A DNA stretch of 64,000 bases from Streptomyces sp. SID13726 (GTDB lineage Bacteria; Actinomycetota; Actinomycetes; Streptomycetales; Streptomycetaceae): NCBI RefSeq assembly GCF_010548375.1, contig NZ_JAAGLY010000014.1, positions 1 to 64,000 on the forward strand, read 5' to 3'. The position numbers and the translations under genes are program-made. Numbering within the stretch: the first letter of the stretch is position 1; the number at the start of each line of letters is the position of its first letter. Below are positions 15,893-24,117 of this stretch, in pieces. The notes under the pieces are model-generated. The model did not search any database and was not told where the DNA came from. It worked only from the letters and a program-made list of their open reading frames with translations.

Positions 15893-17185
15893 TCACCAGA
15901 ACTGCCGCAGGTTGAAGCTCCGCAGGGAGACATGGCTCGCGGGTTCGCTCGAGCTCCTGGCGTAGAGCAGGGGCATCGCGGCCCCGGCCGAGCCGTAGGC
16001 CGCGTTCCACGCGAGCCACTGGTACTTGTCCCAGCCCCGTTCCATGCCGATCCCCACGCTGTCGTTGCGCAGGGTGGTCAGTGCCAGGCGGTGGTGGAAG
16101 GCGACGTCGTAGCGCGCCCGGACCTCCAGCGGCTGTCGCTGATGACGGTCGAACCAGTGCAGCGCGGACACACCGCGCTCGCTCGGGTGCTCCGAGTTCT
16201 TGTGCACGGTGAGCAGGTGGTCGAGGTCGAGCGGTGCGTCACGCAGGAAACGCGCCATCTTCCGCTTCGCCTCCTCGACGGCGCGGTCGAGCGTCCCGCC
16301 GCGCTCCCACTGCGGTACGGCGGGCACACCGGACCCGTCCGGGCCGAACAGCTCCTCCATGTCGCGTTCGACGAGGTCGCTGAAGGGGTCGAGCGGCGAG
16401 AAGCGGAACGCCGTCTCCGAGAGGGAGTCGTGCCGCGCCAGCACCGCCCGTAAGTCGGCCGCGTGCCGATCGAGGACGCGGAGGACGTGTTCCACCCTTC
16501 CCGCGCTCGCGTAGTGCTCGAAGACAAGGGAGTTCACCGTTCCGGCCGCCCGGTCGGTGGCTGTCTGCTGAGAGACCGTGACGGTACGTCTCCTCGCGAG
16601 CGAGTTGTCCATCAGGGCACCGACGAAGGCCACCATGCGGTGTGCGGCCGCCCGGTTGATGTGCTCGGGAAGGACCGGATCGGCCACGCCGGCCCGGTGT
16701 GCGCACAGGCCGATCTCCACGTCGAGGGCGGGCCTGTCCTCCAGCAGGGTCGACAGGAAGCGCGCGCCGTCGAGGCAGCGGTTCGACTCGGGGTTGAACG
16801 ACTCGCTCCGTCGGCTGAAGCGGAATCCGGCGATGACCGTGGCGACCAGTGCCAGCATGCGCGGCACGGTGAGAGACCGGCGCGCGGTCCTGGGAAGCCG
16901 GTCGAGGACCTCCCTCGCCTTGATGATCTCCTGCCGTGCGGCCACCTGACCGCTGAAGGCGTAGATCGTCGCGGCGATGGCCGCCTCCCACCGGCGGGGC
17001 TTCGCGAGCGCCAGGGGATGGATTCCCGCGATCTCCTGCGGGGCGGGAACGCTCACTTCGACGGACTCGGCGGCGCTGCGGACTCCGCACAGCGCCGAGA
17101 TCTCCCGTACGTCGATCCGCGCGCCGTTGTGCCGGCTCAGCGCCTGTGATCGCGAGTAGTCCCAGAACGTGATCTCGTCAGCCAT
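15893..17185 (-). CDS. Unassigned 430-residue protein of the radical SAM cluster
   Basis: I do not recognise the family. The ATG at 17185 overlaps the end of the MFS gene by 8 bp, so it is translated from the radical SAM-MFS operon. The protein looks soluble and mostly helical. It is rich in Arg and His, has Trp-rich patches (MERGWDKYQWLAWNAAYGSAG), a charged segment VEEAKRKMARFLRD and an aromatic end FNLRQFW. There is no signal peptide, nucleotide-binding loop or metal motif I can name. A TTA codon (residue 245, 16453-16451) makes translation dependent on the rare leucyl-tRNA. It may be a biosynthetic or immunity protein. Confidence 0.7.
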   Translation of the reverse strand: MADEITFWDYSRSQALSRHNGARIDVREISALCGVRSAAESVEVSVPAPQEIAGIHPLALAKPRRWEAAIAATIYAFSGQVAARQEIIKAREVLDRLPRTARRSLTVPRMLALVATVIAGFRFSRRSESFNPESNRCLDGARFLSTLLEDRPALDVEIGLCAHRAGVADPVLPEHINRAAAHRMVAFVGALMDNSLARRRTVTVSQQTATDRAAGTVNSLVFEHYASAGRVEHVLRVLDRHAADLRAVLARHDSLSETAFRFSPLDPFSDLVERDMEELFGPDGSGVPAVPQWERGGTLDRAVEEAKRKMARFLRDAPLDLDHLLTVHKNSEHPSERGVSALHWFDRHQRQPLEVRARYDVAFHHRLALTTLRNDSVGIGMERGWDKYQWLAWNAAYGSAGAAMPLLYARSSSEPASHVSLRSFNLRQFW

Positions 17186-18461
17186 CGCCTTGTGCCCTCC
17201 GGTCGTGTTCGGTCTCTTCGCGTCGTCGTCCCGGGTGGCCGTTGCCGACGGCGCTCAGCATCGCCGTGGCCGCCCCCGCGCCGACGGCCAGCAGAACCCA
17301 CGGCCACCAGGGGCCCAGGGACAACGCCCGCGTCAGGATCAGCGGGGCGATCGCCGAGCCGACGCCCCAGGACAGCTGGTGCAGGCCCAGATGGCGCCCC
17401 GGACCGTCCTCGGGGGCCATCCGGACGGCCACCGCGTCACTGGTCGGGCCGTGCATCAGCTCCGCCGCCGTGAACACCAGCACCGCGAGAGCGAGCAGCG
17501 GCAGCACCGCGCCCCCCGGCATCCCGCTCACCGCGCCGAACAGCACGGCAGCAGCCGACCACAGCACGGCGGCCGACCGAAGGACGACCAGGTGGTCGTG
17601 GCGCTCCACGCGTCGCACGACCAGGGTCTGACCGGCCGTCACCAGCAGGGTGTTCAGCGCGAACACCGCCCCGACGACCCAGGAGGGCTGGTGCAGTTGG
17701 CGTACGACGTAGAGCGGCACCAGCACCGGAAGGGCCACGCAGACGAGCACCAGCAGGGTGTTGGCCGCCACCATGGTGACGTACGCGCGGTCGGGACGGC
17801 GCGCGGCCGGACGGGACCCCGGCGCTGCCCGGGGCGGACCGGGTGCCGCGGGGGCGGGGAGCAGTGCGATCAGGACCGCGGCGATGACATAACTGACCGC
17901 GTTGCCCGCCATGACCAGCCGCAGCCCGGTCGTACCGGACCCGGCAAGGACGCCCGCCGCCAGGCCGCCGACGGCCAGCCCGATATTGCGCAGGGCGCGT
18001 TCGAGGCCGTACCAGCGCAGCAGCTCCCCGGGTTGGCAACGGCGGGCCAGGAAAGCTCGGTTGGCCGGCCAGAAGAGGTTGTCGCCCAGCGCCGCGAGGG
18101 TGGCCAGGACCAGTACGGCCGGTGTCGAGCCGACGGCCAGGTAGCCGAGGAACGCGGTCGCCCGCAGTGCGTGCGCGCACTGGACGAGCCGGCCCGGGCC
18201 CCACCGGTCGAGCAGCGGCCCGGACAGCGGCCCCGCCGCCAGCGCGACGAGTCCGGCCACCGTCAGGACGGTTCCGGCGGTGGCCGCCGGCATGTGGTCC
18301 CGTGAGATCAGGTAGAGCAGCAGGAAGGGCACCGCCAGGCCGCTGCCCGTGCTGTCGATCACCACGGCGGCGAGCAGCAGGCGTTGCCCGCGCAGCCGGG
18401 GCAGACCGAGTGCCGTGCTCAGCCTTCCGGATCGCGAGGGCGCCGACGGCGCCGTGCTCAT
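17178..18461 (-). CDS. MFS transporter, likely product exporter
   Basis: 427 residues from ATG 18461 with about 12 membrane segments. LDRWGPGRLVQ lies in the first intracellular loop and LWSAAAVLFGAVSG in the second half, as in drug-efflux-type MFS proteins (MFS_1). It sits between the radical SAM gene (34 bp upstream) and the unassigned gene (8-bp overlap). In such a setting it most likely exports the pathway product and may give self-resistance; that is inferred from context. Confidence 0.85.
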   Translation of the reverse strand: MSTAPSAPSRSGRLSTALGLPRLRGQRLLLAAVVIDSTGSGLAVPFLLLYLISRDHMPAATAGTVLTVAGLVALAAGPLSGPLLDRWGPGRLVQCAHALRATAFLGYLAVGSTPAVLVLATLAALGDNLFWPANRAFLARRCQPGELLRWYGLERALRNIGLAVGGLAAGVLAGSGTTGLRLVMAGNAVSYVIAAVLIALLPAPAAPGPPRAAPGSRPAARRPDRAYVTMVAANTLLVLVCVALPVLVPLYVVRQLHQPSWVVGAVFALNTLLVTAGQTLVVRRVERHDHLVVLRSAAVLWSAAAVLFGAVSGMPGGAVLPLLALAVLVFTAAELMHGPTSDAVAVRMAPEDGPGRHLGLHQLSWGVGSAIAPLILTRALSLGPWWPWVLLAVGAGAATAMLSAVGNGHPGRRREETEHDRRAQGDG

Positions 18462-18495
18462 CGCGGCCCGGCCTCCCGCCGCCGCGGAGCGGACC

Positions 18496-19764
18496 TCACA
18501 GCGTCGCCATCGCGTTGCCCAGGTAGTTCGGCAGCCGCACCAACTGCCCCCAGAGTTTGTCGAGATCGACCGGATAGCTCTCCCGGTAGCGCCGGGTCAC
18601 GGCCTCGACCTCGGCCCAAGTGGCAGGCATGCGGCCGTCGTTGTAGCGCGGCGCCAACTGGTCGTACAGGGTGGTGCCGGGGCGCAGGAAGAGCTGGTTG
18701 AGGCCGAAGTAGCCGGGCAGGTTCGCCGCCCACTCCAGCAACTCCCCGTTCTCGCAGGCGGTGTCCTCGGGCAGGCCGATGAGCATGAAGGCGAACGGCG
18801 TGATCCCCGCGTCCTGAAGCTTGCGCACCGCCGCGTCGGTCACCCCGGGCTTGACCCGCTTGCCGACCGGTGTTCCGGCGATCCCCGGGGACTCGGCGCC
18901 CAGCCACATGCCCTTGCAGCCGGCCCGCGCCCACTGCTCGACGTCGGTGCGCAGCACCACCTCGGCCCTGCTCTGGCCCGTCCAGCCCACGTCCTGTCCG
19001 GCCAGGCCGTGGCACAGGTCCCGGTAGAACGTGGGGTGCAGCCCGAAGACGTAGTCGAGGAAGAACACGAAGTCGACGCCGCGTTCCCGCATCGCCGTGA
19101 TCTCCGCGAGGGTGCGCTCGACGGCCTGCGGACGCATCCGGGTGCCGAACGGCAGATGGCAGAACGTACAGCCGTAGGTGCAGCCCCGCACCCCCAGCAC
19201 CATCCCGCAGGAGCCGCGCCGCACCTGCCCGTCCATGAACACCTCGGCGGTGTAGGCGGACAGGTCGAACAGGTCGTAGGCGGGCAACGGCCAGTGATCG
19301 GGCGCCAGTTGGGGATAGCTGTCGAGCAGCGGCAGCACCGGCGTCAGGGACCGCCCGGCGATCAGGTCGTGGATCGCCTGGATCGCGGCCGAGTCGACCT
19401 CGCCGCGTGCGACGAAGTCGACGCCCAGTTCGCGGCGGGTGGCTTCGGGGAGGTGGGTGGCATGCGGCCCGCAGGCCAGCACGGTCGCCCGCGGCCACTG
19501 CCGGCGGACCCGTTCCGCCAGCACCCTGACCGGATGCAGCACGAGCGGATAGCACTGGGCCCGGTCGGCGATGGCCGTGACGACGACCACGATGTCGGGA
19601 TCCTGGCCGGTGTCGGGCGGGCTGCCGGTGAGACGGTTGTCCCAGACGGACACCCCGATGTCCTCGGCACGCAGCGCCGCGCAGGCGTTGGCCACGTCGA
19701 GCGGCAGCTGGAGGAAGTCACGCTCGAACTCGTCGTCGGGGATGGCGAAGCAGACCTGGGTCAT
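18496..19764 (-). CDS. Cobalamin-binding radical SAM enzyme
   Basis: 422 residues from ATG 19764, 5 bp after GGGAG. Residues 1-145 resemble a B12-binding Rossmann domain (VVVVTAIADRAQCYPLVL, then LACGPHATHLPEATRRELGVDFVARGE). The radical SAM core begins near 180 with Cys195-xxx-Cys199-xx-Cys202 (GCTYGCTFCH), which binds the [4Fe-4S] cluster that cleaves SAM. MWLGAESPG and FAFMLIGLPEDT are further core strands. Class B members methylate unreactive carbons or rearrange rings. It is first in the leftward operon. A paralogue without the cysteines is encoded at 22885. Confidence 0.92.
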   Translation of the reverse strand: MTQVCFAIPDDEFERDFLQLPLDVANACAALRAEDIGVSVWDNRLTGSPPDTGQDPDIVVVVTAIADRAQCYPLVLHPVRVLAERVRRQWPRATVLACGPHATHLPEATRRELGVDFVARGEVDSAAIQAIHDLIAGRSLTPVLPLLDSYPQLAPDHWPLPAYDLFDLSAYTAEVFMDGQVRRGSCGMVLGVRGCTYGCTFCHLPFGTRMRPQAVERTLAEITAMRERGVDFVFFLDYVFGLHPTFYRDLCHGLAGQDVGWTGQSRAEVVLRTDVEQWARAGCKGMWLGAESPGIAGTPVGKRVKPGVTDAAVRKLQDAGITPFAFMLIGLPEDTACENGELLEWAANLPGYFGLNQLFLRPGTTLYDQLAPRYNDGRMPATWAEVEAVTRRYRESYPVDLDKLWGQLVRLPNYLGNAMATL

Positions 19765-20168
19765 GGGGGCTCCCGGGCATAGGTATCGGCGGGTGAAGGC
19801 ACAGGCAGGGGAGAGGGGCGGGTGCGGGCGTCGAGCCGCCGGACGGCAACTCCGCCGCATCGCGCCGTGGTTGGTGCCGCAGTCCCACCGCGAGCCTATG
19901 AAGATCGTCGGCGGCACCCCAGCCCCTACGGCCCCTACGACCCCCTACGGGACCGTCGTCGGCGGCCTCCACCTGGCGGTTAGGGGTCGGTAGGGGCCGT
20001 AGGGGCTGGGGCAGCGGTGGACGATCTTCATAGGCTCCCGGCGTGAGAGGGCCCACCACGGTCCGGCTGCGCTTCCCGCCCCGGACTCCCTCCCCCGCCC
20101 CCGCACGGGCCGCCGAAGCGCCATCGCGCGATCCGGCCTTGCGCTGCCTACGAGATGAGGTCGAGACA
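19765..20168. other. Intergenic region between the two divergent cluster operons
   Basis: This 404-bp stretch holds no protein gene I would call. Its centre is a long imperfect inverted repeat (19892-20036) with six heptamers, described separately. Two short mirrored reading frames that both begin MKIV lie in its arms (19898-19993 plus, 20031-19945 minus). The outer parts are untranslated leaders of about 130 bp. Confidence 0.6.
19892..20036. promoter_or_regulatory. Mirror-image divergent promoter with six CCCCTAC heptamers
   Basis: The left arm carries CCCCTAC at 19923, 19932 and 19942. The right arm carries the complement at 19980 (CCCCTAA variant), 19990 and 19999. Offsets are 9 and 10 bp in both arms. 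Outside each array an identical 18-bp block GAGCCTATGAAGATCGTC (19892-19909, and its complement 20019-20036) provides an outward-facing TAGGCT that could serve as a -10 box, about 25 bp from the nearest heptamer. The symmetry suggests one activator driving both operons equally. The LuxR-type protein encoded at 25395 is the obvious candidate (inference). Confidence 0.7.
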
Positions 20169-21809
20169 ATGACTTTCACCGAACGCGACACCACGAATGT
20201 CGCCGTCGAGGACAGCACCGCGACGCACCACGCAGCAGGCCGGTACGAGATCGTCGACGGCCGTATGACACCCGACGACGTCGACGCGACCGTACGCTCG
20301 GTGCTGCGCGGGGAGGGGGTGTTACTCCCGTGCCCCACGCCCGGCGACCGCCTGATCGACCTCGACGGCACCGCCGTGCACCTGCGCACCAGGCCGGTCG
20401 CCGACCCGGCGCCCGACACCCTCGACGCCGTCCACCCGCCGGCCGGGCGGACCCAGGTGCTGCTCGCCGCCACCGGACCGCTCTCCGCGCGGGCCGAGGA
20501 CGTCTTCGACCGCGTGGTCGAGGCGCTCACCCTGCGCGGCCGCTGCTACACCGGCGCGGAGATCGACTCCATCGTGCGCGGCATGCCCCTGGTCGCCCGC
20601 TACGCCACCGAGGAACCCGCCCTGCGCGACTGGGCGTTGATCTTCCGCGACCACTACGTGGAGAACAGCATCGGCTTCCTGCTCGGCATGGAGCGGGCCG
20701 GCATCGACCGGGAGTGGATCTTCGCGCTGAACAAGGGCGACCGGACCCTGCACCGCGACCGCGTCCACGCCTGGTTCCTGGACCGCGGCTACCGCAGCGA
20801 CACCCTCGACAACTCGGTGATCAACGGCTCGGCCGACACCGAGGCCAAGGCGTACGCCCTCGCCGTCAACGAGCAGGTGGACGAGTTCGTCCGCCGGGCG
20901 CACGAGGCGGGCCGCAAGGTGCTGGTGGTCGACGACGGCGGCCTCCTCGCGCAGGGCTACGGAGCCGACGGAGTCCTCGACCAACACATCGACGGCGCCC
21001 TGGAGTTGACGGTCAGCGGGCTCAAGCGCATCGCGAACGCGCCCGGTGAACTGACCATCCCGGTACTGAACATGGCCCGCTCGCGCCTCAAGAGCATGCT
21101 CGGCTACAACGAGATAGCCGACTCCTGCGTCCGCCGCCTGCGCGCGGTCCTGCCCGGCGAGAAGTTCATCGGCCGCCATGTACTGCTCCTGGGCTACGGC
21201 ACCCTGGGCGCCCGGGTCGCGCACGCGCTGCGCGCCCTGGGCTGCCGGGTCGCCGTGGTGGACACCGAGATCCTGGCGCTGATCACGGCCGCCGAACACG
21301 GCTACGAGACGTACACCTGCGCGGGCGAGGCCCTGAGCGCCCACGCGCCCTTCCTGGTCATCGGCAACACCGGCGAACTCGCCCTGACCCACGAGGACTT
21401 GCCCCTGCTGCCCGACGAGGTGTACCTCGCGGGCTTCGCCACCAAGGACTTCAGCCTGCTCAGCGAGGGATTCGAAGGACTGCGGTCCACCACCGTCCCG
21501 CACGTCGGTGTCCGTCACACCCTGCCCACCGGCACCACGGCCACCCTGCTGGGCGACGGCCGCTCCCTGAACCTCTTCGAGTACGAGGGGATCGCCAACC
21601 GCGGCTACGACGCCTACCGGGCCGGCACCCTGATCGCCGCGAAGACCCTGTGCCGGGAGGCCGGCCGGCTGGGGCCCGGCCTCCATCTGGACCCGGTGGA
21701 CCGGGCGATCGACGACGCGGGGCTGTTCCACGCCTACTACGAGGAGTACCTGCGCTCCGGCACGCGCCGCGCCGCATCCGCGGCCGTCACGGCCCCGGTG
21801 ACCCGATGA
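20169..21809 (+). CDS. S-adenosylhomocysteine hydrolase-like NAD-dependent enzyme
   Basis: 546 residues from ATG 20169. Residues 210-430 follow the SAHH pattern: TEAKAYALAVNEQVDEF, ELTVSGLKRIANAPGELTIPVLN, then a Rossmann domain HVLLLGYGTLGARVAHALRALG (337-357). True SAHH has a catalytic Lys and Asp in an NDSVTKxKxDN segment just before the NAD domain. Here that segment reads NMARSRLKSML, so normal hydrolase chemistry is doubtful. The N-terminal 100 residues are extra. A TTA codon lies at residue 52 (20322-20324). Its stop overlaps the next start (ATGA). It probably carries out NAD-mediated redox chemistry on the pathway intermediate (inference). Confidence 0.75.
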   Translation: MTFTERDTTNVAVEDSTATHHAAGRYEIVDGRMTPDDVDATVRSVLRGEGVLLPCPTPGDRLIDLDGTAVHLRTRPVADPAPDTLDAVHPPAGRTQVLLAATGPLSARAEDVFDRVVEALTLRGRCYTGAEIDSIVRGMPLVARYATEEPALRDWALIFRDHYVENSIGFLLGMERAGIDREWIFALNKGDRTLHRDRVHAWFLDRGYRSDTLDNSVINGSADTEAKAYALAVNEQVDEFVRRAHEAGRKVLVVDDGGLLAQGYGADGVLDQHIDGALELTVSGLKRIANAPGELTIPVLNMARSRLKSMLGYNEIADSCVRRLRAVLPGEKFIGRHVLLLGYGTLGARVAHALRALGCRVAVVDTEILALITAAEHGYETYTCAGEALSAHAPFLVIGNTGELALTHEDLPLLPDEVYLAGFATKDFSLLSEGFEGLRSTTVPHVGVRHTLPTGTTATLLGDGRSLNLFEYEGIANRGYDAYRAGTLIAAKTLCREAGRLGPGLHLDPVDRAIDDAGLFHAYYEEYLRSGTRRAASAAVTAPVTR

Positions 21810-22873
21810 CGTCCCGCGCGTCCGGCACCCACGTCTGTGTCATCGGGTACGGGGCGGCCGGGCGACTCCACCAACGCCTGCTGGGCGACCTCGGGTTCGA
21901 CGTGAGCGTGGTCGACCCCGCACCCGGCGACCGGTCGAGTGCCGTCCCGGTCGTCGAGCACCCGGAACAGGCCGCCCGCCGACGCCCCGTCGACATCTGG
22001 TCGGTGTGCTCGCCGACCGCCACCCATGTGGCCGCGGTCGCGGACGTGCTCGCCGTCGATCCCGCGGCCCGGCTGCTGGTGGAGAAACCGCTGTGCCGTG
22101 CCCGGGAGATACCCGAACTGACCGCGCTGCTGGACCGCCACCCCGACGCCCGACTGGTCGTCATGGACCAGTACCGGCACTCTCAGGCGATGGCCCTGCT
22201 GCGGACACTACGACGGGAGCTGGCGCCCCGGCACGAACTGCGGGCGCTCCGCGTCGGGTTCGGCAAGGACCGGCGGGCCGACATCGCGGCCGGCCGGTTC
22301 GTCGACCACGACTACGGCGTCTTCGGCTACGAATGGCTGCACATGCTGGCCCTGGTACGCGGCGCGCTGCCGACGGGGACGTACGACCGCTACATGGGCA
22401 CCGGCCCCGGTGAGTACGGCGTCCGGGTGGCGACCGACCCCGAACTGACCAGCACCGCGGCCCACGAGCACGCCGTCGCCGACGGAGTGGACATCGAGCT
22501 GTACTCGACCGTGGTCGGCCCCGATCCGTCCGGACAGGTCCCCGTGCCCTCCTGGTTCGACCTGCCTGTCGCGGAGGGGGAGAGCCGCCAGCGCCATGTC
22601 GAGGTGCTCGCCGGGCCGGTGCGCTTCGCGCTGGACCTGGACCCGGTGACCCTGCCCCGGGGGACGCGGCTGCCGCGCAACACCCACCGGCTGGCCGTGC
22701 AGGGACCGGACCTGCGGCGCGAGTGGCTGATCCACGACTCGCCCCTGGACAACGCCCTGCGCTGGTCCGCCGCCGCGCTGCTGGGCCCGGACGTCCCACC
22801 GGGCCTCGACCTGCGCGGTGTGTCCCGCATCGACGCGCTGGCGAGGACCGCCCACCCCTCCGTCCGCTCGTGA
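21806..22873 (+). CDS. Gfo/Idh/MocA-family oxidoreductase
   Basis: 355 residues from ATG 21806, overlapping the preceding stop as ATGA. The N-terminus is a dinucleotide-binding fold (HVCVIGYGAAGRLHQRLL) and the family motif EKP appears in RLLVEKPLCRAREIPEL, at about residue 95. The C-terminal half is the dimerisation/substrate domain but is divergent from well-known sugar dehydrogenases. Such enzymes oxidise or reduce sugars and cyclitols with NAD(P). It is the second gene of the rightward operon. The substrate is unknown. Confidence 0.82.
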   Translation: MTSRASGTHVCVIGYGAAGRLHQRLLGDLGFDVSVVDPAPGDRSSAVPVVEHPEQAARRRPVDIWSVCSPTATHVAAVADVLAVDPAARLLVEKPLCRAREIPELTALLDRHPDARLVVMDQYRHSQAMALLRTLRRELAPRHELRALRVGFGKDRRADIAAGRFVDHDYGVFGYEWLHMLALVRGALPTGTYDRYMGTGPGEYGVRVATDPELTSTAAHEHAVADGVDIELYSTVVGPDPSGQVPVPSWFDLPVAEGESRQRHVEVLAGPVRFALDLDPVTLPRGTRLPRNTHRLAVQGPDLRREWLIHDSPLDNALRWSAAALLGPDVPPGLDLRGVSRIDALARTAHPSVRS

Positions 22874-22884
22874 GGCGCCCGCCG

Positions 22885-24117
22885 ATGCGCATCCGCCTGG
22901 TGGTACCCGCAGACCCGGACGACCGCGGACGCGTCCATGTCCCCCGCCAGGTACTGCGGGCCGCCGCCCGGCTCCGCGCCGACGGCCACGAGATCACCGT
23001 CCGGGACCAGCGCCTCCCGGAACCCCGGCCGGACAAGGCGGACCCCGATCTGGTGGTGATCTTCACCGCCGTGACGGGACCCGCCCGGCACTACGCCCCG
23101 GACCTCACGTCGGCGCGTGTCACGGCCGAGCGCGCGCGACAGCTCTTCCCGGCCGCCCGGACCATGGCGGTCGGCCCCCACGGCACCCACCTGCCGGGAG
23201 CCACCCTGCTGGACCTGAGGGTCGACCATGTCGCCGTCGGTGCCGCCGACTCGGCGGCCGTGCACGGTGTCCGCGACCTCACGGCAGGAACCAGGGCCCC
23301 GGTCCTCTACGGCGGTCTGCCCCGCCCGGCCGCCCCGGTGACCGTGGTGGGCAACCACCCCCGGCCCTACCCGGACCTGAGCCGGGACCGGTGGCCGCCA
23401 CCGGCCTACGACCTGGTGCCGCTGGGGCGCTACACGGCCGAGGTCACCGTGGACGGCCTGCTCCGCACCGCACCGGCGGCCACCGTGTGGGCGGCGTCGT
23501 GCCCCACCGCCGAACAGGTCGTCGCCGAGGTCGAGACCCAGCACGCGGCCGGCCTGCCGGAGCTGCTCTTCCTGGACCACGCCTTCGGTGCCGACGCAGC
23601 CTTCCACGGGGAGATCCGCGACCGGCTGCGGGGCCGGGGCATCGGCTGGACCGCCCGGACACGGGCCGACATCGTCCTGGCCGCCGATCTCCGCCGGTGG
23701 CGCGAGGCGGGCTGCCAGGGCGTGTGGCTGAACTCCCGTGTGCCCGAACGGGATCTCAGGGACGCCGTACTGAGCCTGGACAGAGCAGGGATCACACCGT
23801 TCGTGTCCGTACCGGTGGGCCTGCCCGACGACGAAGCCTGCCGCTCGGACCAGTTGGTCGAGCACACGGCACGCATTCCGGCCCGCTTCAGGACACGCCG
23901 CTTCACCCCGACCCCCGGCACCCCTGAGTACGCCGATCTCGCCCCCGCTCTCAACGGCGGTACGGCCCCGGCGACTTGGCGGGAGGTGAGGGACGTGACC
24001 CGGCGATACCGGGAGGAGTACCCGGCCGACCTCGACGACCAGGAGCGCCGCCTCGCAGCGCTCCCCAACCACCTGGCCGAGGCCCCGGCCACGACCGGAA
24101 GAGAGATCTCGTGCTGA
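22885..24117 (+). CDS. Radical SAM paralogue lacking the [4Fe-4S] cysteines
   Basis: 410 residues from ATG 22885; an in-frame GTG at 22870 overlaps the upstream stop and is equally possible. It aligns along its length with the enzyme at 18496-19764: PPPAYDLVPLGRYTAEV, IGWTARTRADIVLAADLRRWREAGCQGVWL, AGITPFVSVPVGLPDDEAC and TWREVRDVTRRYREEYPADL all have counterparts. The CxxxCxxC segment and about 15 residues after it are missing. Only VWAASCPTAE with Cys206 remains. It cannot bind the canonical cluster, so it is probably a non-catalytic partner of the active enzyme or a B12/substrate-binding subunit (inference). Confidence 0.85.
   Translation: MRIRLVVPADPDDRGRVHVPRQVLRAAARLRADGHEITVRDQRLPEPRPDKADPDLVVIFTAVTGPARHYAPDLTSARVTAERARQLFPAARTMAVGPHGTHLPGATLLDLRVDHVAVGAADSAAVHGVRDLTAGTRAPVLYGGLPRPAAPVTVVGNHPRPYPDLSRDRWPPPAYDLVPLGRYTAEVTVDGLLRTAPAATVWAASCPTAEQVVAEVETQHAAGLPELLFLDHAFGADAAFHGEIRDRLRGRGIGWTARTRADIVLAADLRRWREAGCQGVWLNSRVPERDLRDAVLSLDRAGITPFVSVPVGLPDDEACRSDQLVEHTARIPARFRTRRFTPTPGTPEYADLAPALNGGTAPATWREVRDVTRRYREEYPADLDDQERRLAALPNHLAEAPATTGREISC

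Noticed and set aside
19898..20031. The MKIV mini-frames as a confident RiPP precursor call
   Set aside because: Ribosome sites are poor, the shared start is imposed by the inverted DNA repeat, and the cluster has no RiPP recognition element or protease that I can see.
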